Below, piece by piece: positions 46,299 to 53,981 of a DNA stretch of 64,000 nucleotides (position 1 is the first letter of the stretch; each line of letters starts with the position of its first letter). The notes below the pieces were generated by a model. The model was not told the origin of the DNA. It saw nothing but the letters and a program-made list of their open reading frames with translations, and did no database searches. The DNA is from Brevundimonas naejangsanensis DSM 23858 (lineage in GTDB: Bacteria; Pseudomonadota; Alphaproteobacteria; Caulobacterales; Caulobacteraceae). The translations under genes were made by a program, and so were the position numbers. The stretch covers positions 1,302,001-1,366,000 of the forward strand of contig NZ_ATXN01000002.1 in assembly GCF_000421705.1 (NCBI RefSeq), given 5' to 3'.

Positions 46299-47471
46299 AT
46301 GTCGCTCGCGCTGTCCACGCTGCTCTTCGAGTGGCGCCGCTATATGGCCGCCGTCATGGCGCTGGCCCTTTCGGGGTTGCTGGTGCTGGCCATGACCGGG
46401 GTCTTCATTGGCATCGGCAAGGGATTCACCGCCGCCATCGAGCGCTCCAGCGCCGATATCTTCATCATGCAGCCGGGCGCCAAGGCCCTGTTCAGCGGGC
46501 CGATGGGCATGCCGCGACGCTTTGTCCCGCTGGCCTATAACCACCCCGAGGTGGTCGAGGTGAAGACCCTCGACATGTCGGGCGGCAATTTCCAGAACAT
46601 CAAGAACGTCGACCCGACCGCCACGGCCGCCGACCGCGCCAAGCAGGGCGCGCCGCGCCAGAAGAGCGTGCTGGTCAACATCATCGACACGGCGCCCGGC
46701 TCGGTCACCATCCCGCGCGACTATTCCGAAGAACTGGTCGAGGCCCTGCGCCAGCCCTTCACCGTGGCGGTGGACGAGACGGCGCTGACGCCGCTGGGCG
46801 TCAAACTGGGCGACAAGGCCCTGTTCAACGGCCAGACCGTGACCGTGGTCGGCGTGCTGCGCGGCTATCCCAACATGATGCAGCCGACCATCGTCATGTC
46901 GCGAGACTCCTTGCGGATGCTGGGCCAGGCCTTTGAGGGGCCGCGCGTCGGCCCGCTGATGCTCAAGATCAAGGACCCCGCCCGCGCCGAGGTCGTGGTC
47001 GCCCAGCTGAACGCCATGGGCAACGGCCAATGGAAGGCCTGGACCCGTCAGCAGCTGGCCGACGCCAACGCCGGCGCCATGTTCGAGGAAGGCATTCTGG
47101 TCATCATCATCGGCGGCTGCGTGGTGCTGGGAATCATCATCGGCGTGGCCATCACCTGGCAGACCCTGCGCGGCGCCATCATGGCCAACATCAAGGAGTT
47201 CGCCTCGCTGCGCGCCCTGGGCGTCGGCATGGGCAGCCTGCGCCGCATCGTCATGGAGCTTAGCTTCTGGGTCGGAATGGTGGGGGTCGGCGCGGCCATC
47301 CTGCTGACCTGGCTGCTGTCGCTGCTGGCCCTGTCCAACGCCGTCATCATCTCCATGCCGCCGATGCTGCTGATCATCGTCGGGGGCGGGCTGATCGCCA
47401 TCTCCATGCTCTCGGGCCTGCTGTCGATGGGCATTCTGAAGAAGAGCCAACCTGCGGACCTGCTGCGATGA
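46299..47471 (+). CDS. ABC exporter permease, DevC/MacB type
   Basis: 390 residues with four membrane segments: one near the N-terminus (residues 17-40), then a large periplasmic domain (about 45-260), then three at the C-terminus (265-290, 322-347, 352-375). This is the FtsX/MacB-like plan of DevC-family permeases, with the conserved IKEFASLRALGVGMGSL cytoplasmic coupling segment. It overlaps the ATPase gene by 4 bases (ATGA) and is followed by an HlyD-type protein, so the three form a tripartite exporter lacking its outer-membrane channel here. Cargo unknown. Confidence 0.88.
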   Translation: MSLALSTLLFEWRRYMAAVMALALSGLLVLAMTGVFIGIGKGFTAAIERSSADIFIMQPGAKALFSGPMGMPRRFVPLAYNHPEVVEVKTLDMSGGNFQNIKNVDPTATAADRAKQGAPRQKSVLVNIIDTAPGSVTIPRDYSEELVEALRQPFTVAVDETALTPLGVKLGDKALFNGQTVTVVGVLRGYPNMMQPTIVMSRDSLRMLGQAFEGPRVGPLMLKIKDPARAEVVVAQLNAMGNGQWKAWTRQQLADANAGAMFEEGILVIIIGGCVVLGIIIGVAITWQTLRGAIMANIKEFASLRALGVGMGSLRRIVMELSFWVGMVGVGAAILLTWLLSLLALSNAVIISMPPMLLIIVGGGLIAISMLSGLLSMGILKKSQPADLLR

Positions 47472-48223
47472 ACAAACATACCAAGGTTCACGGCAAGCAC
47501 GGCGAGTTCGCCCTGGAAGCCAAGGGACTGGTCAAGCGGTTCAAGTCCGGCCGGTCCTATGTCGAGGTGCTGAAGGGCGTGGATTTCGACGCCCGCCACG
47601 GCGACCTGACCATGGTCATGGGGCCGTCGGGTTCGGGCAAGTCGACGCTGATCGCCGCCCTGTCCGGCCTGCTGCGGCCCGAGGAAGGGCGCGTCGACGC
47701 CCTGGACGTGGACGACCTGTGGAAACTGTCGGGCGGCAGGATCGACAAGTTCCGGCTGGATCACTGCGGCTTCATCTTCCAGGGCTTCAACCTGTTCCCG
47801 GCGCTCAGCGCCCTGCAGCAGGTGACGACGGTGCTGAAATATCAGGGCCTGTCGCCGGAGAAGGCCAAGAAGCGCGCCGCGCTCGCTCTCGAGGAGGTCG
47901 GCCTGGGCCATCGCCTGCATCAGCGCCCGGCCGCCCTGTCCGGCGGCGAGAAGCAGCGCGTCGCCATCGCCCGCGCCCTGGCCAAGGACCCGCAGATCCT
48001 GTTCGCCGATGAACCGACCTCGGCGCTGGACGGCGAGAACGGCCAGGTGGTCATCAGACTGCTGCGCCGGGCGGCCACCGAACACGGCGCAGCCGTCATC
48101 TGCGTGACCCACGACCCGCGCCTGGAAGCCTGGGCCGACCGGGTCATCCACATCGAAGACGGCGTGATCATCGACGATCAGCGCCGCACCCCCAATCCCG
48201 AAGCCATCCTGGCGTCGCACTGA
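47468..48223 (+). CDS. ABC exporter ATPase, DevA/LolD type
   Basis: 251 residues. Walker A GPSGSGKST (52-60), Q-loop FQGFNLFPALS, signature LSGGEKQR (158-165), Walker B ILFADEP and the H-loop CVTHD are all present. It belongs to the MacB/LolD-type group that powers FtsX-like permeases by mechanotransmission. The ATG overlaps the permease stop (ATGA), which implies coupled translation. The N-terminal extension MNKHTKVHGKHGEFALEA is slightly longer than usual. Confidence 0.94.
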   Translation: MNKHTKVHGKHGEFALEAKGLVKRFKSGRSYVEVLKGVDFDARHGDLTMVMGPSGSGKSTLIAALSGLLRPEEGRVDALDVDDLWKLSGGRIDKFRLDHCGFIFQGFNLFPALSALQQVTTVLKYQGLSPEKAKKRAALALEEVGLGHRLHQRPAALSGGEKQRVAIARALAKDPQILFADEPTSALDGENGQVVIRLLRRAATEHGAAVICVTHDPRLEAWADRVIHIEDGVIIDDQRRTPNPEAILASH

Positions 48224-48246
48224 CCCCGATCCCCTTGAGGACCCCC

Positions 48247-49263
48247 ATGCCCGCATTCCTGAAAAACAAATGGCTCTGGATCGGCCTGGCGCTGCTGGTC
48301 GCCGTCGTCATCGGCCTGAGCCTGATGCAGAAGGCCGGCGCCGCCAAGAAGGCCGAGTTGGCCGAGGCGGCCGAGAAGAAGGTGGAAAGCCCCTATTCGG
48401 CCATCGCCAACGGCAAGATCGACATCGAGGGCGGCATCATCCAGATCGCTGCGCGGCGCGGCGGCGTGGTGCGTGACGTCCTGGTTCAGGAAGGCGACCT
48501 GGTGAAGGCCGGTCAGATTCTGGCCCGTCAGGAAGACGACGAGCCGCGCCTGTCGCTGCAGACGGCGACCGCCGATCTGGCCCAGGCCGAAAGCCAGCTG
48601 CGCATGATCAATGTCGACATCGCCACGGCCCAGCGCGAGCACGACCGGCTGCAGAAACTGGTCGCCACCAACTTCGTCGCCGCCCAGCGCATGGATCAGG
48701 CCCGCGACGCCATCGCCCAGGCCCAGGCCCGCCTCGCCTCGCAACAGGCCGCCGTCCAGACCGCCCGCGCCCGCCGCGATCAGGCCGCCTATAATGTCGA
48801 GTTGACGGTGATCCGCTCGCCCGCCGACGGCCGCATCGTGCGCCGCTACGCCAACCCCGGCGCCGGCGCCTCGACCCTGAACGTGTCGAACATGTTCGAC
48901 CTGGAGCCCGCCGCCCCGCGCATCGCTCGCGCCGAGATCGTCGAGGCCGACATCCCCAACGTCAGCGTCGATCAGGCCGTCGAGATCACCCCCGAAGGCG
49001 ATCCGTCCAAGGTCTATGTCGGCAAGGTGCTGCGCCGCGCCGCCGTCTTCGGCGCCCGCAAACTGGCCTCGGACGACCCGTCCCAACGCACCGACGAGCG
49101 CGTGGTCGAGGTGGTGGTCGCCGTCGACGAGGCCCCGCTGCTGATCGGCCAGCGCGTGCTGGTCAAGTTCATGAAGCCGGGCGAGACGGCGGGCGCCAAG
49201 CGCGACAACGCCTCGACCGGCGTGCCCGCTACGCGCGCCATGAAGGCGCCCGCACGGACGTAA
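48247..49263 (+). CDS. Membrane fusion protein of the ABC exporter (HlyD/DevB type)
   Basis: 338 residues. One N-terminal membrane helix (NKWLWIGLALLVAVVIGLSL) is followed by a lipoyl-like half (GGVVRDVLVQEGDLVKAGQILA), a long coiled-coil hairpin (about 100-185, rich in Ala/Gln) and a second barrel half with the RSPADGRIVRR motif. This is the periplasmic adaptor of the preceding permease and ATPase. The ATG at 48247 has TTGAGGA upstream; the gene starts 23 bases after the ATPase stop. A strong terminator follows at 49286. No TolC gene is nearby. Confidence 0.92.
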   Translation: MPAFLKNKWLWIGLALLVAVVIGLSLMQKAGAAKKAELAEAAEKKVESPYSAIANGKIDIEGGIIQIAARRGGVVRDVLVQEGDLVKAGQILARQEDDEPRLSLQTATADLAQAESQLRMINVDIATAQREHDRLQKLVATNFVAAQRMDQARDAIAQAQARLASQQAAVQTARARRDQAAYNVELTVIRSPADGRIVRRYANPGAGASTLNVSNMFDLEPAAPRIARAEIVEADIPNVSVDQAVEITPEGDPSKVYVGKVLRRAAVFGARKLASDDPSQRTDERVVEVVVAVDEAPLLIGQRVLVKFMKPGETAGAKRDNASTGVPATRAMKAPART

Positions 49264-49285
49264 GGGCGGATCGGGATGAAGACGG

Positions 49286-49313
49286 AAAAGGGGCCTCGCG
49301 CGGGGCCCCTTTT
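49286..49313 (+). terminator. Rho-independent terminator after the exporter operon
   Basis: AAAAGGGGCC (49286-49295) and GGCCCCTTTT (49304-49313) form a perfect 10-bp stem with an 8-base loop, ending in a run of T. It lies 22 bases after the stop of the membrane fusion gene and ends the three-gene operon. Confidence 0.92.
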
Positions 49314-49340
49314 TTGTTGGCTGATCGCCCTCCTCCCCGC

Positions 49341-49448
49341 TCATCCCGGCCGACGCCGGGACCCAGTGTTTTGGCCTCACTTGCGGAGGCGGAATGGGCA
49401 GGCGCGGTGCACGCGGCTCTCACTGGGCCCCGGCGTCCGCCGGGGTGA
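49341..49448. repeat. Inverted pair of a dispersed genomic repeat
   Basis: Two 28-base copies (49341-49368 and, inverted, 49421-49448) differ at only three positions. Each contains the core GACGCCGGG with flanking CCCGGC and CCCAGTG. The left copy read on the minus strand encodes WVPASAGMSG, the hallmark of a repeat widely scattered in alphaproteobacterial genomes. The pair lies between the exporter terminator and the enoyl-CoA hydratase stop. It could fold into a large cruciform or RNA hairpin. Confidence 0.8.
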
Positions 49449-49463
49449 GCGGAAGAGAGGAAC

Positions 49464-50261
49464 TCAGTTTCCCGTAAATTCTCCTGCCCGCTTTTCCAGC
49501 ACCGCGCTCACGCCCTCGATGTGGTCGTCGGTCAGGTGGGCCAGGGCCTGCATGGCGGCGGACAGCTCCAGCATCTGATCGAAATTCATGTCGCGGCCCT
49601 GACGCAGCAGGCTCTTGGCCATGCGCAGGGCCTGGGGCGGCTGGGCGGCGATCTGGTCCGCCGTCTGCATCGCCTCGTCCATCAGCGCTTCATGCGGGAC
49701 GACGCGGTTGACCAGGCCCCACTGCTCGGCCGTCGCCGCGTCGATCGAACGGGCGGTGAACAGCAGTTCGGCGGCGCGGGCGTAGCCCACGTTGCGCGGC
49801 AGCAGCCAGGAGCCGCCGTCGCCGGGAATGATGCCCAGCTTCATGAAGGGCACGCCGAAGCTGGCGCGCTCGGAAGCGATGCGGATGTCGCCCAGACCGG
49901 CGATGTCGCAGCCCAGCCCCATGGCCGGGCCGTTGACCGCGCTGATCAACGGCACCTCCAGCCCATAGAGGGCGCGCACGATGCGATGGACGACCCGGCG
50001 ATAGCGTTCGCGGATGGCGGCGCCCGAGCCCTCGAACAGGTCGCGGCGATCCTTCATCGCCTTCAGGTCGCCGCCCGCCGAGAAGGCGCGTCCGGCGCCC
50101 GTCATCACCACGCAGCGGATCGAGGAGTCGGCGTTGACGGCGTCGCATGCGGCGGCGAAGGCCTCGCCGTCCTCAAGGTCCGGCAGGGCGTTCAGCCGGT
50201 CGGGCCGGTCCAGCGTCCAGACCATGACCGCGCCTTTGCGCTGTTGGACGATCAGACTCAT
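49464..50261 (-). CDS. Enoyl-CoA hydratase/isomerase family protein
   Basis: 265 residues from ATG 50261, with AGGAGG 9 bases upstream (upstream in-frame starts rejected). The crotonase-fold signature is visible: LDRPDRLNAL, GAGRAFSAGGDLKAM forming the oxyanion hole, and VNGPAMGLGCDIAGLGDIRIAS. The pair of catalytic Glu residues of classical hydratases is not obvious: the position after GLG is Cys-Asp, and the later segment reads LGIIPGDGG with Asp in place of the usual Glu. It may therefore be an isomerase or another crotonase. Likely fatty-acid or branched-chain breakdown. Confidence 0.85.
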   Translation of the reverse strand: MSLIVQQRKGAVMVWTLDRPDRLNALPDLEDGEAFAAACDAVNADSSIRCVVMTGAGRAFSAGGDLKAMKDRRDLFEGSGAAIRERYRRVVHRIVRALYGLEVPLISAVNGPAMGLGCDIAGLGDIRIASERASFGVPFMKLGIIPGDGGSWLLPRNVGYARAAELLFTARSIDAATAEQWGLVNRVVPHEALMDEAMQTADQIAAQPPQALRMAKSLLRQGRDMNFDQMLELSAAMQALAHLTDDHIEGVSAVLEKRAGEFTGN

Positions 50262-50338
50262 GACGGGCTTCCTCCTTGCCGGTGAAGCCGCCGGTTTCGG
50301 CCAGGGCGCGCGGCGATGGCAAGGGCGGAATTGAAAAA

Positions 50339-50359
50339 CCCCGGTCGTTCTGACCGGGG
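50339..50359 (-). terminator. Rho-independent terminator of the 53-residue gene
   Basis: CCCCGGTC (50339-50346) and GACCGGGG (50352-50359) pair around a 5-base loop. On the minus strand the stem is followed by TTTTT, so it terminates transcription coming from the small gene at 50388-50549, 28 bases upstream of the hairpin on that strand. Confidence 0.82.
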
Positions 50360-50387
50360 CTTCTGGCTGGATCATCCAGTCTCGCGA

Positions 50388-50549
50388 CTACGCGCGCGGC
50401 CGTTTGATCGTTATAGGTACGAAGTTGGACGGGTGGCTGACCACGCGGTCGCCGGCGCCGTTCATCTGCTTCGTATTCACCAGCATCCCGCCGAACAGGG
50501 CGAAGGACATCATGGCGTGCTGGAGATTGCGCTCTTTGTTTTCGTTCAT
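50388..50549 (-). CDS. 53-residue orphan protein with its own transcription unit
   Basis: Starts MNENKERNLQHAMMSFALFGG with AAAGGAG 9 bases before the ATG and has a dedicated terminator at 50339-50359. The protein has a short hydrophobic stretch (AMMSFALFGGMLVN) and a basic end (PITIKRPRA). Base composition is lower in GC than neighbours. No family recognised. The good translation and termination signals make it a credible gene despite its size. It is divergent to DUF1289, with a hairpin AGTCCG/CGGACT between. Confidence 0.68.
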   Translation of the reverse strand: MNENKERNLQHAMMSFALFGGMLVNTKQMNGAGDRVVSHPSNFVPITIKRPRA

Positions 50550-50674
50550 TTTTGGCGTCTCCTTTCGTTGAACGATGAAAGAAGACACGTCGTGCTTTTT
50601 GGGACTCTCACCCTGTCAGTCGTTTCGCGTCGAGGATGAATATAGCCGCCCGGCGCGAAAAGTCAAGAAATTAT

Positions 50675-50690
50675 AGTCCGTTCCCGGACT
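50675..50690. promoter_or_regulatory. Short palindrome between divergent small genes
   Basis: AGTCCG (50675-50680) and CGGACT (50685-50690) form a perfect 6-bp inverted repeat around TTCC in an AT-rich stretch. It lies 26 bases upstream of the DUF1289 start and 126 upstream of the 53-residue gene. It may be an operator or simply a chance repeat. Confidence 0.35.
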
Positions 50691-50715
50691 CATTGTTGCG
50701 ATACCGTCACGAACC

Positions 50716-50934
50716 ATGTCCGCCACCCCCGCCTCCCCCCCGCCCCGCTCCATCGCCAGCCCCTGCGTCATGGTCTGCACCGTCGACGGCGCGTCGGGCC
50801 TGTGCCTGGGCTGTCTGCGAACGCTGCAGGAAATCGCGACCTGGAGCCGGATGACGGACGAGGGCCGCACCGCCGTCATGGCCGAGCTGCCGGGCCGCAA
50901 GAGCCGGATCGACCCCAGGCTGTTGGGCGAGTGA
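50716..50934 (+). CDS. DUF1289-family protein, possible metal or Fe-S binder
   Basis: 72 residues with the DUF1289 pattern: SPCVMVCTVDGASGLCLGCLRTLQEIATW, where four Cys residues (SPC, VC, LC, GC) could bind a metal or cluster, followed by RMTDEGRTAVMAELPGRKSR. Family function is unknown. The ATG at 50716 is the one that starts just before the Pro-rich lead. It lies 87 bases before the aspartic protease gene on the same strand. Confidence 0.85.
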   Translation: MSATPASPPPRSIASPCVMVCTVDGASGLCLGCLRTLQEIATWSRMTDEGRTAVMAELPGRKSRIDPRLLGE

Positions 50935-51021
50935 GCCGGGGCGATCAGCGGTCGGGCGTCAACCTTTCGTTCGCCACGTCGCTTCACCGCATGGGAAGAC
51001 CCAGGCGGCATAGTCCGCTTC

Positions 51022-51513
51022 ATGATCCGCTTTGACCCGCGCTCCGCTGTCGTTTTCGCCGCCGCCCTGGCGTCGGGCTGCGCCTGCATCGGCGCCCTGA
51101 TGTGGTGGGAAGGCCCGGCTCAGGCCTACGCCGCCGTGGCGCTGAAGGAGGCGCCGTCGGTGACGCGCGCGGCCGACGGCCACTATTGGGCCGAGGCCAC
51201 CGTCGAGGGACGGCCGATGCGGATGCTGGTCGATACCGGCGCCAGCGTGGTGACGCTGAGCCGCGCCGACGCCGAACGGCTGGGCGTGCGGCTGAAACCG
51301 CACGACTTCAACCAGACGCTGAACACCGCCTCGGGCCAGATACCAGCCGCGCGGGTGCTGCTGACCTCCCTGTCGGTGGCGGGGGTGGAGATGACCTCGG
51401 TCGAGGCCCTGGTGATCGACCGCGACATGCCCGCGGCCCTGCTGGGGATGAGCTTTCTGGGCCGTCTGTCGGCCTTTGAGGCGCGGCCGGACGGGCTGAT
51501 CCTGAGGGGCTGA
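51022..51513 (+). CDS. Membrane-anchored clan AA aspartic protease (TIGR02281-like)
   Basis: 163 residues with an N-terminal hydrophobic anchor (AVVFAAALASGCACIGALMWW) and a single retropepsin-like domain: MLVDTGASVVTLS with Asp71 in DTGAS, and a flap-side DRDMPAALLGMSFLGRL. Such proteins are probably dimeric, each subunit giving one catalytic Asp. Substrate unknown; location is the periplasmic face of the inner membrane. Convergent to ldcA with 21 bases between stops. Confidence 0.87.
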   Translation: MIRFDPRSAVVFAAALASGCACIGALMWWEGPAQAYAAVALKEAPSVTRAADGHYWAEATVEGRPMRMLVDTGASVVTLSRADAERLGVRLKPHDFNQTLNTASGQIPAARVLLTSLSVAGVEMTSVEALVIDRDMPAALLGMSFLGRLSAFEARPDGLILRG

Positions 51514-51534
51514 TCCTGAAAGGCAGACTGGGCC

Positions 51535-52374
51535 TCAGGCGCGGGAGCCGAAAGGCACGACCTTGTTGTCCCGGTCATGACCGATATCGGCCAGCCCCAG
51601 ATAGGGAATGCCTGAGCGTACGCACCAGTGACGCACGATCTCCTCCGCCGTCAGGCCGAAGTCGGGGTCATTGGCCGTCACGTCGGACACGCGGCCCAGA
51701 CGGATGCCCGCCACGCGGCGGATCGAGGCCTGGCCTGTCAGGTGGAACATCATCCGGTCGACGCGATAGAGGGCCTCGGACACCTCTTCCAGCATGACGA
51801 CGTGGCCGGTCAGATCCGGCTCGATCTCCGTGCCGACCAGTTCGTTCAGGATGGTCAGGTTGAAGCCGACGGCGGGTCGGGGGTCGCTCAGCAGGGAGGG
51901 CTCCAGCGAGGCCGGGTCGCCGCTCCGTAGCCAGTTAACCGCCCGAAGACCCGCGGCGTCATGACGCGACCCGTCCGAGGCCATCGGTCCGTGCGCCACA
52001 TGAGGAAAGCCCGCACGATACAGGGCCGCCAGCAGGCTGCCCGCGTCGGAATAGCCGAGATAGCGCTTGGCCCAGGCATGGGCGGTCAGTTCGGGGATCA
52101 CCGCCTCGGCGATGCGGCAGGCGCCGTAACCGCCGCGCGCGAACCAGACGGCGTCGATGTCGGGGTCGTTGGCCGTCTCGACAAAGGCGCGGGCGCGGGT
52201 GGCGTCGTCGCCGCCGAAATGGCCGTGGACGTCATGGAGGGCCGGGTGCAGCACCAGTTCGACCGCGCCATCCGGCCACTGCGCCGCCGCCCACGCCCGG
52301 ATCGCCTCGCCCCGCGCCGGATCGAGACGGGAGCTGGCGTTGACGACGCCGATTCGGAACGGTCTGGTCTGCAT
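51535..52374 (-). CDS. ldcA: LD-carboxypeptidase (S66), murein recycling
   Basis: 279 residues without signal peptide, thus cytoplasmic. S66 triad candidates: Ser109 in LGYSDAGS, Glu196 in MLEEVSE, and His266 in IGHD. LdcA cuts the terminal D-Ala from murein tetrapeptides, giving the tripeptide that Mpl re-attaches to UDP-MurNAc. Divergent from mpl across 76 bases, so they may share a promoter region and be co-regulated. The ATG at 52374 is the only strong start. Confidence 0.88.
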   Translation of the reverse strand: MQTRPFRIGVVNASSRLDPARGEAIRAWAAAQWPDGAVELVLHPALHDVHGHFGGDDATRARAFVETANDPDIDAVWFARGGYGACRIAEAVIPELTAHAWAKRYLGYSDAGSLLAALYRAGFPHVAHGPMASDGSRHDAAGLRAVNWLRSGDPASLEPSLLSDPRPAVGFNLTILNELVGTEIEPDLTGHVVMLEEVSEALYRVDRMMFHLTGQASIRRVAGIRLGRVSDVTANDPDFGLTAEEIVRHWCVRSGIPYLGLADIGHDRDNKVVPFGSRA

Positions 52375-52450
52375 GGACGGGGTGGCCTTGAGCGTCTTGC
52401 GTGCTAGTCAGACCGGACATTCCCCGCTTTCCCGCATTGAAATCAAGCCG

Positions 52451-53863
52451 ATGAACAAAGACTACTTCTTCTGCGGCGTTGGCGGCTCCGGCATGATGCC
52501 GCTGGCCATGATCGTTCAGGCGCAGGGGAACCGAATCTCAGGCTCCGATCGGGCGCTGGATCAGGGCCGCACGCCCGAGAAGTTCGACTGGCTGCGCGCC
52601 CACGGCGTCGCCCTGCACCCGCAGGACGGATCGGGCGTGTTCAGCGCCGATCAGGTGGTCGTCGCCACCGGCGCGGTCGAGGACACCGTGCCCGACATCG
52701 GCGCGGCCCGGCGTGTCGGCGCCGTCATCAAGACCCGGCCCCAGCTGCTCAGCGAACTGTTCAACGCGGCCCCGACCTCGGTCGGCGTGGCGGGCACCAG
52801 CGGCAAGTCGACCATCACCGGCATGGTCGCCTGGATTCTCGATCAGGCGGGGCGCGCGCCGACCGTGGTCAACGGCGCGGTGATGAAGAACTTCGCCAGC
52901 GCCGCACAACCGTTCGCCAGCGCCCTGATCGGCGGACCAAATAACGAGACTGGGCTGTTCGTGGCCGAGGTGGACGAGAGCGACGGCTCCATCGCCCGCT
53001 ATGATCCGACGGTCGCCGTGGTCTCCAACATCTCGCTGGACCACAAGTCGATGGAGGAGTTGCGCGACCTGTTCGGCGGCTTCGTCGACCGGGCCACGAC
53101 GGCGGTGCTGAACCTCGACAATCCCGAGACGGCGGCGCTGGCCCAAGAACTGGCGCAGACCCTGCCCCCCGGCAAGGCGATCACCTTCGCGCTGGGCGAG
53201 GAAGAGGCCGACATGTCGGCGCACGACCTTCAGCCCCTGCCGACCGGCATGACCTTTGAGCTGCGGGTGCGCGGCGAGGCGACGCGGGCGGCGAGGCTGA
53301 ACGTGCCGGGCGCGCACAACGTCGCCAATGCTCTGGCGGCGCTGGGGGCGGTTCGGGCGCTGGGCGTCGACATGGATCAGGCGGTCGCGGCGCTGGAGAC
53401 CTTCAGCGGTATCCGGCGGCGGCTGGAGGTGGTGGGAACGCAGGGCGGCGTCACCGTCATCGACGACTTCGCTCACAATCCGGACAAGATCGCCGCCACC
53501 CTTAAGACCCTGCACTCCTTTGACGGACGGTTGCTGATCCTGTTCCAGCCGCACGGCTTCGGCCCGCTGAAGCTGATGCAGCAGGCGTTCATCGAGGGCT
53601 TCGCCGGGCTGATGCGGCCCGACGACGTGCTGCTGATGCCCGAGCCGGTCTATTACGGCGGCACCACCGACCGCAGCGTCGGCAGCGAGGACATAGCGGC
53701 CGGCGTGCGCGCGGCGGGGCGTCAGGCGCTGGCGCTGGCGACCCGCGCCGACTGCGGCGACCGCATCGTGGACATGGCCCGTCCCGGCGACCGGGTCGTG
53801 GTCATGGGGGCGCGCGACGACAGCCTGTCGACCTTTGCGGCGGAACTGCTGGCGCGCCTCTGA
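52451..53863 (+). CDS. mpl: UDP-MurNAc:L-Ala-gamma-D-Glu-meso-DAP ligase
   Basis: Mpl salvages murein tripeptides. The 470-residue protein is a complete Mur ligase: [11 protein letters not shown] at the N-terminus, P-loop GTSGKST (115-121), then [26 protein letters not shown], and the C-terminal domain [24 protein letters not shown] and [10 protein letters not shown]. The insertion of Met-Met in GSGMMPLA and the R-R-L-E motif fit Mpl rather than MurC; confirmation would need a tree. The ATG at 52451 is chosen because the Mur fold begins there; the frame is open upstream through ldcA. Confidence 0.86.
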   Translation: MNKDYFFCGVGGSGMMPLAMIVQAQGNRISGSDRALDQGRTPEKFDWLRAHGVALHPQDGSGVFSADQVVVATGAVEDTVPDIGAARRVGAVIKTRPQLLSELFNAAPTSVGVAGTSGKSTITGMVAWILDQAGRAPTVVNGAVMKNFASAAQPFASALIGGPNNETGLFVAEVDESDGSIARYDPTVAVVSNISLDHKSMEELRDLFGGFVDRATTAVLNLDNPETAALAQELAQTLPPGKAITFALGEEEADMSAHDLQPLPTGMTFELRVRGEATRAARLNVPGAHNVANALAALGAVRALGVDMDQAVAALETFSGIRRRLEVVGTQGGVTVIDDFAHNPDKIAATLKTLHSFDGRLLILFQPHGFGPLKLMQQAFIEGFAGLMRPDDVLLMPEPVYYGGTTDRSVGSEDIAAGVRAAGRQALALATRADCGDRIVDMARPGDRVVVMGARDDSLSTFAAELLARL

Positions 53864-53981
53864 CTGTCCGCCATCAGATCAATCGTCAAATTAGCCTTGC
53901 AAAACATTCATTTCCGGCAAATCGCCTGTTAAGCGCCCTGACCTAACCCTGCTCTGGCAAGACGCAGGAGACGGCTGGGAA

